In this document: positions 17,722-25,164 of the stretch, piece by piece
Numbering within the stretch: the first letter of the stretch is position 1
Layout of the letters: each line of letters begins with the position of its first letter
From: Candidatus Woesearchaeota archaeon
Lineage (GTDB): Archaea; Nanobdellota; Nanobdellia; Woesearchaeales; JASKKU01
Length of the DNA stretch: 35,321 nucleotides
Direction of reading: 5' to 3'
NCBI GenBank assembly: GCA_030154045.1
Contig: JASKKU010000007.1
Location: forward strand, 1 to 35,321
The notes under the pieces: generated by a model
Seen by the model: only the letters and a program-made list of their open reading frames with translations
Databases searched by the model: none
Told to the model about the DNA's origin: nothing
Translations under genes and position numbers: made by a program

Positions 17722-18015
17722 TCAGTCATCATCAACTGTAAACAGTTTGCTGTCCCTGACCTTAAATAAACCTATTCTTGCGCCAGCATCTAACCAGCCG
17801 TGCGCATAATTGACAGCCGCAAACGCGTTCACAAAATCTCCTTTTGAATAGAAAAAACTAGCATCTTTGAAGTATCTTTCAGCCATATCCAAGAAATCTA
17901 AAGCTTCTTCTTTACGGGATTCATCAAAGCCTGCATCCTTAACTTTGTTTAAAGCCCTCTGTGTAACATCAAAATAATGGTTAAGCCATTCCTCTGAGAT
18001 TATGTTTTTTACCAT
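17722..18015 (-). CDS. DUF357 family protein
   Basis: This 97-aa protein matches the archaeal DUF357 pattern: helices with YFDVTQRALNKV, a central AERYFKDASFFYSKGDFVNAFAAVNYAHGWLDAGARIGLF and a short C-terminal tail (LFTVDDD). Family members are small helical proteins of unknown biochemical role, widespread in archaea. It is convergent with the preceding unknown gene (15-bp gap) and divergent from the first GGDEF gene, with which it shares a perfectly symmetric promoter. That shared promoter hints at coordinated expression but not at function. Confidence 0.85.
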   Translation of the reverse strand: MVKNIISEEWLNHYFDVTQRALNKVKDAGFDESRKEEALDFLDMAERYFKDASFFYSKGDFVNAFAAVNYAHGWLDAGARIGLFKVRDSKLFTVDDD

Positions 18016-18036
18016 TAATCAAAAAATAATTTTTTA

Positions 18037-18056
18037 GTTTAAAAAGCTTTTTAAAC
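18037..18056. promoter_or_regulatory. Palindromic bidirectional promoter (two abutting box A elements)
   Basis: GTTTAAAAAGCTTTTTAAAC is a perfect 20-bp palindrome. Each half resembles a box A (CTTTTTAAAC), one for each strand. Its centre is 31.5 bp from the DUF357 start (18015) and 31.5 bp from the GGDEF start (18078), so both transcripts would be leaderless and start at their ATGs. Confidence 0.6.
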
Positions 18057-18077
18057 AATCTCTCGTTTCTGTAAATT

Positions 18078-19145
18078 ATGATAAAAAAAGATTGCAATCT
18101 AAGTGATAATGAAAAACAGACCTTAATAGAATATATTAAATTCACGGATGATTTTATTAAAACCCCTGAAAAAGAACTTGCAAGAACAATTAATATGATT
18201 ATTGAACCTTTAACAAGAATCTGGAAAGCCAAACTTACAAAAACATTCTTTAACCACAATGGCATCATAAGTTATGACCTTCAAGGCATTGAAGATGAAA
18301 TCTTAAAACAAGAAATCTTAATAAACGCACATAAGAGAAGAGATTTAGAAAATATCCTCGAATCATCAGGAAAATTCGAAATCAATGAAAATATTCTTTA
18401 CATTCCTCATAATGAACAAGAAGAATCTGAAATATTTAAACCAATTCCATTAGAGCAAAACGAAATCAAAGGCTGGCATCCAAAGGACATGTTTCTAAGC
18501 ATTTATAGAAAGGGCCACAGGATTTATGGTTACACATCATTTGACCTACCTAAAGAAGAAAATCCTATTGAAAAAAGTATCTCAAACATTCATTATTCAA
18601 ACGCAGCGATATCTTTTCTTTTGGAAATGTACTACTATAAAAACATCGCGCCTTACAGAGATGCCCAAACAGGAGTTTATAATAAAAATTATTTAGAAGA
18701 AGAATTAAAAAGAATAAAAAAAAGCAATCCTAATGGGAATTATCTAATAATAAATATTGATATTAATAACCTAAAAAAAGTAAATGATGAATATGGGCAT
18801 TTAGAAGGAGACAAACGGATAAATTATGTTGCAGATAAACTCAAAGAAAATCTAAGAAATAATGAAATCATAATCCGTTGGGGCGGAGACGAGTTCTTAA
18901 TCTTAGCAAAAGATGTTAATATTGAAGAGGTTTCTGGATTATTTCGTCGTTTAAAGTCAATTCTAAGCGAAAACAAATCAACAGAACTTAAGGAGTTTTA
19001 TGGAGTTTCTATAGGCTTTGCATACGGTACTATAAACAGCGATGAAGACTTCGAAAAATTATATAGGATTTCTGACAAGATGATGTATAAAAACAAGAAT
19101 GCAAAGGCCATGCTTTATTTTAATCCAAAGCTCAAAGGCGAATAA
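18078..19145 (+). CDS. GGDEF domain protein (putative diguanylate cyclase)
   Basis: The C-terminal ~160 residues form a GGDEF domain, the fold that makes cyclic di-GMP from two GTP. The active-site loop WGGDEF is intact (GGDEF at residues 269-273). The metal-binding start IINIDINNLKKVNDEYGHLEGD and the closing SIGFAYG...YRISDKMMYKNKNAK are also present. At the allosteric I-site position the usual RxxD is RNNE, so product inhibition may be altered. The N-terminal ~190 residues lack membrane segments and end in a GAF-like pattern (SIYRKGHRIYGYTSFDLP), suggesting a cytosolic sensor, but that call is weak. The next gene is a paralog. GGDEF proteins are uncommon in archaea, and product identity (c-di-GMP or another dinucleotide) is unproven. 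Confidence 0.9.
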   Translation: MIKKDCNLSDNEKQTLIEYIKFTDDFIKTPEKELARTINMIIEPLTRIWKAKLTKTFFNHNGIISYDLQGIEDEILKQEILINAHKRRDLENILESSGKFEINENILYIPHNEQEESEIFKPIPLEQNEIKGWHPKDMFLSIYRKGHRIYGYTSFDLPKEENPIEKSISNIHYSNAAISFLLEMYYYKNIAPYRDAQTGVYNKNYLEEELKRIKKSNPNGNYLIINIDINNLKKVNDEYGHLEGDKRINYVADKLKENLRNNEIIIRWGGDEFLILAKDVNIEEVSGLFRRLKSILSENKSTELKEFYGVSIGFAYGTINSDEDFEKLYRISDKMMYKNKNAKAMLYFNPKLKGE

Positions 19146-19206
19146 AAACACAACTCTTTCTTAATAAAAAAACAAATAACAACAGATTAATAAAAATAAG
19201 AGAAAA

Positions 19207-19216
19207 CTTTTTAAAC
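19207..19216 (+). promoter_or_regulatory. Box A element of the second GGDEF gene
   Basis: CTTTTTAAAC, the same 10-mer as the half-site upstream of the first GGDEF gene, is centred 36 nt before ATG 19248, so a leader of about 10 nt is expected. The two paralogs therefore have similar but separate promoters. Confidence 0.45.
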
Positions 19217-19247
19217 ACAAGATACTAAAAAGTAAATTAATATACAC

Positions 19248-20312
19248 ATGATATCTAAAATGGCAAATTTACTAGTTTTAAAAAAGAAAAATGAGTTTAA
19301 CAAAAACAATGAATCAGTAATACACAAAGTTTTAGATGAATTTATAAATCTCAATGAAAACGAACTTGCTAGATATATAAATGAAAAGATTCTGTCTAAT
19401 ATTAAAATCTGGAAAGTTAAACTAACAAAGGTTTACTTAAACAACTCCCTTTCATCCTATGACCTTATAGGAATCTCTGATGAAATTTTAAAACAACAGA
19501 TTCTTATTGAAGCAATTACTAAAGATGATATAATTTCTCATAACGAAATTTTATCCAAATTCAGAATCTCAGACAATGTCATTTATATCCCAAAAGAAGA
19601 AAAAGACAGTGATGCAAGTGTAATAAAACTTGATCAAATAGTAAAACAAGGCTGGGACGAAGAAGATTTTTTGGCAGTGGTTTATTCTTTTGGGAAAAAC
19701 TTTTATGGTTTCACCTGCTTTGAACTGCCTAAGGTAAATAATCCCATAAATAAAAGTTTGGAACAGATTTCAAGAATTGGCAAAATCATCTCTCTCTTAC
19801 TTGATTACTATTTTTACCATAACATAGCACCTTATCTTGATTCACAAACAAAGATTTACAATAGAAATTATCTCAACAAATTCTTATCCGAACTAAAAAA
19901 TAACGATAACAATTTCTTGCTAATAAACATTGACATCAATAACCTTAAAAAAATCAACGACCTTTACGGCCATCTGGAAGGCGACAAAGTAATAAATTAT
20001 GTAGCTAAAACCTTACGACAATGCACTAGAGAAAATGAAAAAATTATTCGATTTGGTGGTGACGAGTTCCTAATAATTGCAGACAACGCAAACATAGACA
20101 ATGCAGCAAAATTGTTAAACAGGATTGAAGAATCGCTAAACCAAAAAACAGCAAACCTTAAATCATATAACGGGGTTTCTATTGGATATGCTATCGGAAA
20201 GATCTCATCAAAAGAAGAGTTCGAAAGGCTGTACAAACTTGCTGATGAAATGATGTATCAGAATAAAAAGAGAAAAAATGTTATACATTATCTCAACTCC
20301 AATAGGCAATAG
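19248..20312 (+). CDS. GGDEF domain protein, paralog of the preceding gene
   Basis: This 354-aa paralog has the same layout as its upstream neighbour: an N-terminal GAF-like sensor region (IWKVKLTKVYLNNSLSSYDLIGISDEILKQQILIEA aligns with the first copy) and a C-terminal GGDEF domain. GGDEF is intact at residues 270-274 (RFGGDEF), with LINIDINNLKKINDLYGHLEGDK before it and SIGYAIGK...YKLADEMMYQNK after it. The I-site position is RENE, again Glu for Asp. The sensor halves have diverged more than the cyclase halves, consistent with different inputs. Its last 35 bp overlap the rsmI start in another frame, coupling it to the methyltransferase gene. Confidence 0.9.
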   Translation: MISKMANLLVLKKKNEFNKNNESVIHKVLDEFINLNENELARYINEKILSNIKIWKVKLTKVYLNNSLSSYDLIGISDEILKQQILIEAITKDDIISHNEILSKFRISDNVIYIPKEEKDSDASVIKLDQIVKQGWDEEDFLAVVYSFGKNFYGFTCFELPKVNNPINKSLEQISRIGKIISLLLDYYFYHNIAPYLDSQTKIYNRNYLNKFLSELKNNDNNFLLINIDINNLKKINDLYGHLEGDKVINYVAKTLRQCTRENEKIIRFGGDEFLIIADNANIDNAAKLLNRIEESLNQKTANLKSYNGVSIGYAIGKISSKEEFERLYKLADEMMYQNKKRKNVIHYLNSNRQ

Positions 20313-20955
20313 CAAAGACATTACACTAAGAGCTTTAGAAACTCTAAAAGATTCCAATCTGATTATTTGTGAGGATTCTAGAAGGATAAAGAACCTATTG
20401 AAAATACACAACATTGATTACAAAGATAAAACTTTCATAATCAACAACGAGTACAACGAAAAGAAGCAACTAAAAAAAATAATAGAACTAATAAAAACAA
20501 ACAACATTGCTTGCTTAGTAACCGATGCAGGCACTCCATTAATTAGCGACCCAGGGTTTTTAATAATAAGGGACTGTATTAAACAAGAGATTCCTTTTAC
20601 ATCAATACCAGGACCAAGCGCTGCAATAAATGCCTTAATTTTATCAGGATTTCCGAGCCATGCTTTTGAATTCTTAGGTTTCTTACCAAAAACCAAAGAA
20701 AAGAAAAAGAAAATATTAAAAGGAATATCAAAAACTAGGACAACTATTTTTTATGAAAGTCCTTATCGAATTAAGAAAACCTTAGAGATTCTAAATGATG
20801 TCTTGCCAACAAGATTAGTCTGTATTTGTAGAGAGATGACAAAAAAATTCGAAGAAACTATAAGAGGAACACCTAAAGAAGTGCTTGAAAAGATTCACTC
20901 AAATCCAAAAGGCGAATTTGTTCTGTTAATTGCTCCAGAAGACTACAAGATATAA
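20278..20955 (+). CDS. rsmI: 16S rRNA (cytidine-2'-O)-methyltransferase RsmI-like
   Basis: This tetrapyrrole-methylase-fold SAM enzyme of the RsmI family 2'-O-methylates C1402 of 16S rRNA in bacteria. Diagnostic segments are YIISTPIGNSKDITLRALETL, ICEDSRRIKNLL, VTDAGTPLISDPGF, IPGPSAAINALILSGF and FLGFLPKTKEKKKKIL. The bacterial enzyme is about 286 aa; this one is 225 aa and lacks the C-terminal helical domain. It starts inside the upstream GGDEF gene, with no separate promoter visible, so it is likely cotranscribed and translationally coupled. The family is mainly bacterial, so acquisition by transfer is plausible. Whether the target in this organism is the same base is unknown. Confidence 0.88.
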   Translation: MLYIISTPIGNSKDITLRALETLKDSNLIICEDSRRIKNLLKIHNIDYKDKTFIINNEYNEKKQLKKIIELIKTNNIACLVTDAGTPLISDPGFLIIRDCIKQEIPFTSIPGPSAAINALILSGFPSHAFEFLGFLPKTKEKKKKILKGISKTRTTIFYESPYRIKKTLEILNDVLPTRLVCICREMTKKFEETIRGTPKEVLEKIHSNPKGEFVLLIAPEDYKI

Positions 20956-21002
20956 TTTAAGCAAAAAAACAAAAAAGAACACAAAACAACAAAAAAATCT
21001 AA
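20956..21002 (-). terminator. T-rich terminator region of proS
   Basis: On the minus strand this gap reads as several T-runs separated by G or C (GATTTTTTTGTTGTTTTG...CTTTTTTGTTTTTTTGC), directly after the proS stop. It fits U-rich archaeal termination; on the plus strand it is A-rich and would not serve rsmI. Confidence 0.4.
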
Positions 21003-22457
21003 TTAGTATGCTCTTGAAATTATTACCCAATACTTTGACTTCTCGCCGCAAACAGCGCACTTTTCAGTTTTATCCTTTGGCTGATCAAAAGGTATAACCC
21101 TTGTTGTAACTCCATCAGTTTTCTCCCTAAGATTATCTTCGCAGACAGGATTTCCACAGAAAGGTATTAACACCCAATTACCTTCGTTTATTTTCTCTAT
21201 AGCGTTAACAAGATCACTACTCCTTATCGTATGCTTTTCAATATGCTGCTTTACCCTGTTGTAAAGGTTTTTATGAATGTCATCCATTAAGTTTAGGATG
21301 TTATCCAAAAGAGAATCATTCATTTCATAAGTTGTTTTCTCTAAGGTATCTCTCCTCACAACTGTAACTACATTTTTGTCTAAATCTTTTTGACCTAGTT
21401 CAATCCTAATAGGTATACCTAAGAGTTCAGCTTGATTGAACTTCCAACCAGGAGTATTATCGCTTAAATCAACATCAACTCTTAATTTAGATTGTAACAT
21501 TTGTTTTATCTTTTCAACACTACCTAAAATTTCTTCTTTATTGTTTTCTCTATAAATCGGAACAATTCTCACTTGAATAGGAGCAACCTTTGGAGGTAAC
21601 ACTAATCCCTTGTCATCTGAATGCATCAACACCGTTGCGCCAATCAATCTGGTAGAAAACCCAAAAGAGTTCTGATAAACATAATGCTGTTCTCCGTCTT
21701 TTCCTAAGAAAGAGATATCAAAAGCCTTTGAGAAATTCTGGCCTAAATAATGCGTTGTCCCCAATTGCAAAGCCTTGCCATCAGGCATCAATGCTTCAAT
21801 AGTGTAAGTATTTACCGCTCCTGCGAACCTTTCCCTCTCAGTCTTCTCGCCTTTCACAACAGGAATTGCTAAAAGGTCTTCGCAGAGTTTAGCATATTCA
21901 TCCAAAAACATCAAGGTCTCTTTTTTACATTCTTCTTCAGATTCATAAGCACAATGACCCTCGTGCCACAAAAATTCCCTGCTCCTAAGAAGCAATTTAA
22001 CAGCATTAGTTTCCCATCTCACAATATTACACCACTGATTCATTTTCAAAGGCAGATCTCTCCAAGACCTTATCCACCTTGAATAAGAATCATAGATAAT
22101 GGTTTCCGATGTAGGTCTTATTGCCAATCTCATCTCATTTTCATCCTTTCTCTCAATCCAGGCAACCTCAGGATTAAAACCCTGGGCATGCTTTGCCTCC
22201 TTTACAAAGAAAGATTCAGGAATAAACATTGGAAAATAAGCGTTCCTAACGCCTTTTTCTTCCAAAACCTTATTGAAATACTCTTGGATTTTTTCCCATA
22301 TGAAATAACCATTGGGCCTAAGAATCATACAACCTTTAACTGGAGCATAATCTGCCAGCTCAGACTTAAGCACAACCTGAGAATACCATTCGGCAATATC
22401 TTCTGATTTTTTTACTGTAATTCCAAGGTCTTTTTTTTCAGCCTTTTTCGAACTCAT
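21003..22457 (-). CDS. proS: Prolyl-tRNA synthetase, archaeal/eukaryotic type
   Basis: This class II synthetase charges tRNA-Pro. Recognisable parts are motif 1 (VKGCMILRPNGYFIWEKIQEYFN), the proline/ATP site (RPTSETIIYDSYSRWIRSWRDLPLKMNQWCNIVRWE), the REFLWHEGH loop and motif 3 (HSDDKGLVLPPKVAPIQV). An anticodon domain follows, then a C-terminal zinc-binding-type domain with four cysteines (CGNPVCED and CAVCG) that ends in a Tyr (RAY), as is typical of the archaeal/eukaryotic form. At 484 aa the length is normal and there is no bacterial INS editing domain. It has its own box A 27 nt before the ATG. Confidence 0.96.
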   Translation of the reverse strand: MSSKKAEKKDLGITVKKSEDIAEWYSQVVLKSELADYAPVKGCMILRPNGYFIWEKIQEYFNKVLEEKGVRNAYFPMFIPESFFVKEAKHAQGFNPEVAWIERKDENEMRLAIRPTSETIIYDSYSRWIRSWRDLPLKMNQWCNIVRWETNAVKLLLRSREFLWHEGHCAYESEEECKKETLMFLDEYAKLCEDLLAIPVVKGEKTERERFAGAVNTYTIEALMPDGKALQLGTTHYLGQNFSKAFDISFLGKDGEQHYVYQNSFGFSTRLIGATVLMHSDDKGLVLPPKVAPIQVRIVPIYRENNKEEILGSVEKIKQMLQSKLRVDVDLSDNTPGWKFNQAELLGIPIRIELGQKDLDKNVVTVVRRDTLEKTTYEMNDSLLDNILNLMDDIHKNLYNRVKQHIEKHTIRSSDLVNAIEKINEGNWVLIPFCGNPVCEDNLREKTDGVTTRVIPFDQPKDKTEKCAVCGEKSKYWVIISRAY

Positions 22458-22478
22458 AAATCAAAGTACAAGAAAGAA

Positions 22479-22488
22479 GTTTAAATAA
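22479..22488 (-). promoter_or_regulatory. Box A element of proS
   Basis: The minus strand reads TTATTTAAAC, centred about 27 nt before the proS ATG, predicting a leaderless mRNA separate from the upstream pyrH transcript. Confidence 0.45.
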
Positions 22489-22526
22489 TTTTCCAACACG
22501 CAAAGCAAACAATGTTATCAAATAAG

Positions 22527-23237
22527 CTAATAAATCAAACTGCCTTCAAAACTTTTGCCGTGAATAGCATTCCTCAGATTAGAGAAATCTCTCCCATCAA
22601 GAATCACAACCTTTAGATTATTCTTTTGACAAAATCTCGACGCCACAGGGTCAAAAGGAAAATTTTTGCCTGCTGTAAACTCCCCAGCAAGGTCTATAAA
22701 ATCCTTCCAAGAAGTCTTAACAATAACTTTAACTTTTCTGAACTTCTTTGGGTCCCTGTCATAAAGAAACCTTACATTTGTAAGGTTAAAAACTATGTTT
22801 GTATTATAAACCTTAGCGCAAGCGCTTGCAACATAATCTGATGAAAAACCTGGCTTGAATCCCCCATAAATGATTACTCTTTTATTTGTTTTAGGAATAT
22901 AAAAAGGATTCTTGACAACTTTCTCATAAGCTAAACCTTTGAACGCTTCCAAGACTAAGAACGCATTTAAATCAACAACCCTTAATCCAAGTCTATCAAG
23001 AAAAAACTCATCCTTGATTCCTAAAGAACGTAAAGCATTAATGTATTCTCTCGCAAAAACTCCGCCTCCAACCGAGATAATTATTTTACCATTCTTCCGT
23101 TCATTCAAAAGCCCTTTAACAAACTTCAAAAATGAATTCAGGTAATCCAAATCAAATTTATTCTTTTTAAACAACACAGAACCGCCTAACGAGAAAACAA
23201 AATTCTTTTGAGGATTAATTTTAATTTTCTTAATCAT
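22527..23237 (-). CDS. pyrH: UMP kinase, archaeal type
   Basis: This 236-aa member of the amino acid kinase fold phosphorylates UMP to UDP in pyrimidine synthesis. The phosphate-binding loops are visible: FSLGGSVLF at the N-terminus and IISVGGGVFAREYINALRSLG at about residues 50-70. Further segments are the NPFYIPKTNKRVIIYGGFKPGFSSDYVA region, NLTNVRFLYDRDPKK, and GKNFPFDPVASRFCQ. A strong Shine-Dalgarno GAGGTGA (23242-23248) precedes the ATG and contains the stop codon of the upstream transporter gene, so the three genes form one translationally coupled operon. Confidence 0.9.
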   Translation of the reverse strand: MIKKIKINPQKNFVFSLGGSVLFKKNKFDLDYLNSFLKFVKGLLNERKNGKIIISVGGGVFAREYINALRSLGIKDEFFLDRLGLRVVDLNAFLVLEAFKGLAYEKVVKNPFYIPKTNKRVIIYGGFKPGFSSDYVASACAKVYNTNIVFNLTNVRFLYDRDPKKFRKVKVIVKTSWKDFIDLAGEFTAGKNFPFDPVASRFCQKNNLKVVILDGRDFSNLRNAIHGKSFEGSLIY

Positions 23238-23241
23238 AATC

Positions 23242-23577
23242 TCACCTCAAATTCAAAAGAACAATACCTAAAATAATTATGATAATTCCTAGCCAATTAT
23301 TCAATTTAACTTTTTCTTTTAAGGTGGAGGCTGAAAAAACAACTACCCAAACATAGGATAGGGAACTTATAGGATATGCTATGGATATAGGCAAGAATTT
23401 CACAGCAAAAACAAAGAATATTGTTGATAACAGATAAATAAAAAATCCAAAAATAACTTTCTTATTGTTTAATAATTTCCAGACCTTAAAATCCTTAGAA
23501 CCTTTTTTCAAAAATAAAGCTCCAAGTGAATTAAGTATTGTAGATAAAAGCAAGGAAAGATAAGCAAACAGAATCAT
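23242..23577 (-). CDS. SMR/EamA-type small transporter subunit B
   Basis: This 111-aa protein has four predicted membrane segments, matching the small multidrug resistance (EmrE/ArnE-like) half-transporter form of the EamA superfamily. The conserved-looking C-terminal half reads LPISIAYPISSLSYVWVVVFSASTLKEKVKLNNWLGIIIIILGIVLL. It overlaps the upstream transporter gene by 4 bp (ATGA), and its own stop lies inside the ribosome-binding site of pyrH. Paired SMR genes often make heterodimers. The substrate (drug, cation or lipid-linked sugar) cannot be assigned. Confidence 0.82.
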   Translation of the reverse strand: MILFAYLSLLLSTILNSLGALFLKKGSKDFKVWKLLNNKKVIFGFFIYLLSTIFFVFAVKFLPISIAYPISSLSYVWVVVFSASTLKEKVKLNNWLGIIIIILGIVLLNLR

Positions 23578-23951
23578 TTTTTATCACTCCTTGAACCCAA
23601 CTTAAGATTAAAATTATCATCATTTAAAACATAAATTCCAAAGATGATGGTTAAAATTCCAGAAACCTTCCAAAAGGTTAAAGGTTCATTAAAAATAAAA
23701 TTAGAAAGAATAGCAACCCAGATAAAACCTGTTGCAATTACCGGATAAACCAAAGAAAGCTTCTCATACTTAAGCGCATAGATAATCAATAATGCTGAGA
23801 CAAAGTAAAAACCTAACGCAGTTATCAAGTAAGGGTTAAACCAAGTTAAAGGATTTAAAAACATGGTTTCTGATGCCATTTTATAGAACATTTGAGCAAA
23901 CGCATTAAGAAAAGTTGCTATTATCACAAAGATTATCGAAAGTTTATTCAT
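23574..23951 (-). CDS. SMR/EamA-type small transporter subunit A
   Basis: This 125-aa four-helix membrane protein is paralogous in layout to the next gene: FAQMFYKMASE near the N-terminus, then KLSLVYPVIATGFIWVAILSNFIFNEPLTFWKVSGILTIIFGIYVL. It is probably the partner of a heterodimeric SMR-type transporter. It is the first gene of a transporter-pyrH operon. A candidate box A (23972-23983) is centred 27 nt upstream, in a 40-bp gap shared with the divergent radical SAM gene. The substrate is unknown. Confidence 0.82.
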   Translation of the reverse strand: MNKLSIIFVIIATFLNAFAQMFYKMASETMFLNPLTWFNPYLITALGFYFVSALLIIYALKYEKLSLVYPVIATGFIWVAILSNFIFNEPLTFWKVSGILTIIFGIYVLNDDNFNLKLGSRSDKK

Positions 23952-23959
23952 AAGCTGGA

Positions 23960-23969
23960 TTTATATAAC
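23960..23969 (+). promoter_or_regulatory. Box A element of the radical SAM gene
   Basis: TTTATATAAC is centred 28 nt before ATG 23992, predicting leaderless transcription. Confidence 0.45.
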
Positions 23970-23971
23970 AT

Positions 23972-23983
23972 CTTATTAAAAAC
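23972..23983 (-). promoter_or_regulatory. Box A element of the transporter-pyrH operon
   Basis: The minus strand reads GTTTTTAATAAG, centred 27 nt before the ATG at 23951. It lies downstream (rightward) of the plus-strand box, so the two promoters cross over one another within 40 bp. Confidence 0.4.
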
Positions 23984-23991
23984 TTTTCCAT

Positions 23992-25143
23992 ATGACAACC
24001 TTTTTAAAAAATCAGAGTTTTCTCGCATTAATGAAACGTTATTACTTAAAGGATTTTAGTGAAGAGGAATTAACAAAAATAAAACATTCTCTACCTAATT
24101 GGCTCTCTCTGCATATTGATTACGATAATGAACTTTCAATAATGGTTGAAGCGTTTGGAAAACATAACAAAACCAAGTTTTGTAACCCTGTCTGCAAGTA
24201 TTGTTATACAACTCAGATTCCTAATTCTGAAAAAAAGAAGCTGATTAACTATGCCAAAGATTTATACCCTCACGACATCTTAAACAACCCTGAACTAAAA
24301 GAAGACATCCTTGAAGCAAAAGAGATTGCTAAAAAAATAGGCCTACCTTTAAGAATCTCAACTTCTGGAAAAGGTTTAACTAAAGAAATTGCCAAGTTTT
24401 TAGAAGAAAATTCCGATATTATTGAGATAACCTTAAATTCTGTAAACAAAAAAACGCGCTCAGAAATGATGAGAATCCCTGAAAAACAATCTGAAAAAGA
24501 AATACAAATAATTTCTGACTTAAAAAAGTCCAACAAAGTTTACCTAAGCAGCATAATCTCCCAAGACAACTTTGAAGAAGTTTCTGAAATATTGGAATTT
24601 GGAAAGGGCTATCCAAAGAACATCCTTATTCCAATTGCAGTAACAAAATGGAGTTCTGAAAAGTTCTTAACAAAAGAACAAAGAAGAAAAGTAATAAATC
24701 TTGCAGGCAATTATCAAAATGTTGTCCTAGCGGGCACATTCTTCTCTGAATTAACAGAATTCCTGCCTTTGTTTTTAGAAGGCTTAGATCTGAATAGAGA
24801 AATAAAGCACAAAACTTTGCTAATTTCATCACCTTCTTTTGGTTTTGTAATAGAAGAAATCGCTAAAAGATTAAAGCAGGAATTCTTAGAGATAAAAAGC
24901 TCTTTTGGCGGCAATATAACTTCAGCAGGTCTTTTACTAGGAAACGATATAATCAAAGCATTATCTAAAAATCCAGAATTATTAAGCAGGGTTGAATTTG
25001 TCATATTGCCTTACATTAGTTTAAATGAGAATAAATTTATTGATGGAATCTCATTAGAAAAACTCTCGGAAAAGTTTAACAAACCTTTCATAAAAGGACC
25101 AAAGAACTATTTTGAACTTCCAGAATTCCTGGATGAACTGTAA
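23992..25143 (+). CDS. Radical SAM protein with DUF512-like C-terminal domain
   Basis: The cluster-binding CxxxCxxC motif of radical SAM enzymes is present as CNPVCKYC near residues 64-71, followed by a barrel-like middle (LRISTSGKGLT, IIEITLNSVNKKTRSEMMRIPE). The last ~110 residues resemble DUF512: KTLLISSPSFGFVIEEIAKRLKQ, FGGNITSAGLLLGNDIIKAL and ILPYISLNENKFIDGISLEKL. DUF512 proteins normally begin with a PDZ-like domain, which is absent here; instead there is a short helical N-terminus. The family's chemistry is unknown. The gene stands alone with its own promoter, divergent from the transporter-pyrH operon. I am confident of the radical SAM call and fairly confident of DUF512. Confidence 0.82.
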   Translation: MTTFLKNQSFLALMKRYYLKDFSEEELTKIKHSLPNWLSLHIDYDNELSIMVEAFGKHNKTKFCNPVCKYCYTTQIPNSEKKKLINYAKDLYPHDILNNPELKEDILEAKEIAKKIGLPLRISTSGKGLTKEIAKFLEENSDIIEITLNSVNKKTRSEMMRIPEKQSEKEIQIISDLKKSNKVYLSSIISQDNFEEVSEILEFGKGYPKNILIPIAVTKWSSEKFLTKEQRRKVINLAGNYQNVVLAGTFFSELTEFLPLFLEGLDLNREIKHKTLLISSPSFGFVIEEIAKRLKQEFLEIKSSFGGNITSAGLLLGNDIIKALSKNPELLSRVEFVILPYISLNENKFIDGISLEKLSEKFNKPFIKGPKNYFELPEFLDEL

Positions 25144-25146
25144 AAA

Positions 25147-25164
25147 AATTAAAGATTTTTAATT
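25147..25164. terminator. Stem-loop between convergent genes
   Basis: AATTAAA-GATT-TTTAATT forms a 7-bp stem with a 4-nt loop in the 15-bp gap between two convergent stops and overlaps the stop of the minus-strand gene. It could act as a terminator for both; A/T-only stems are weak. Confidence 0.35.
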
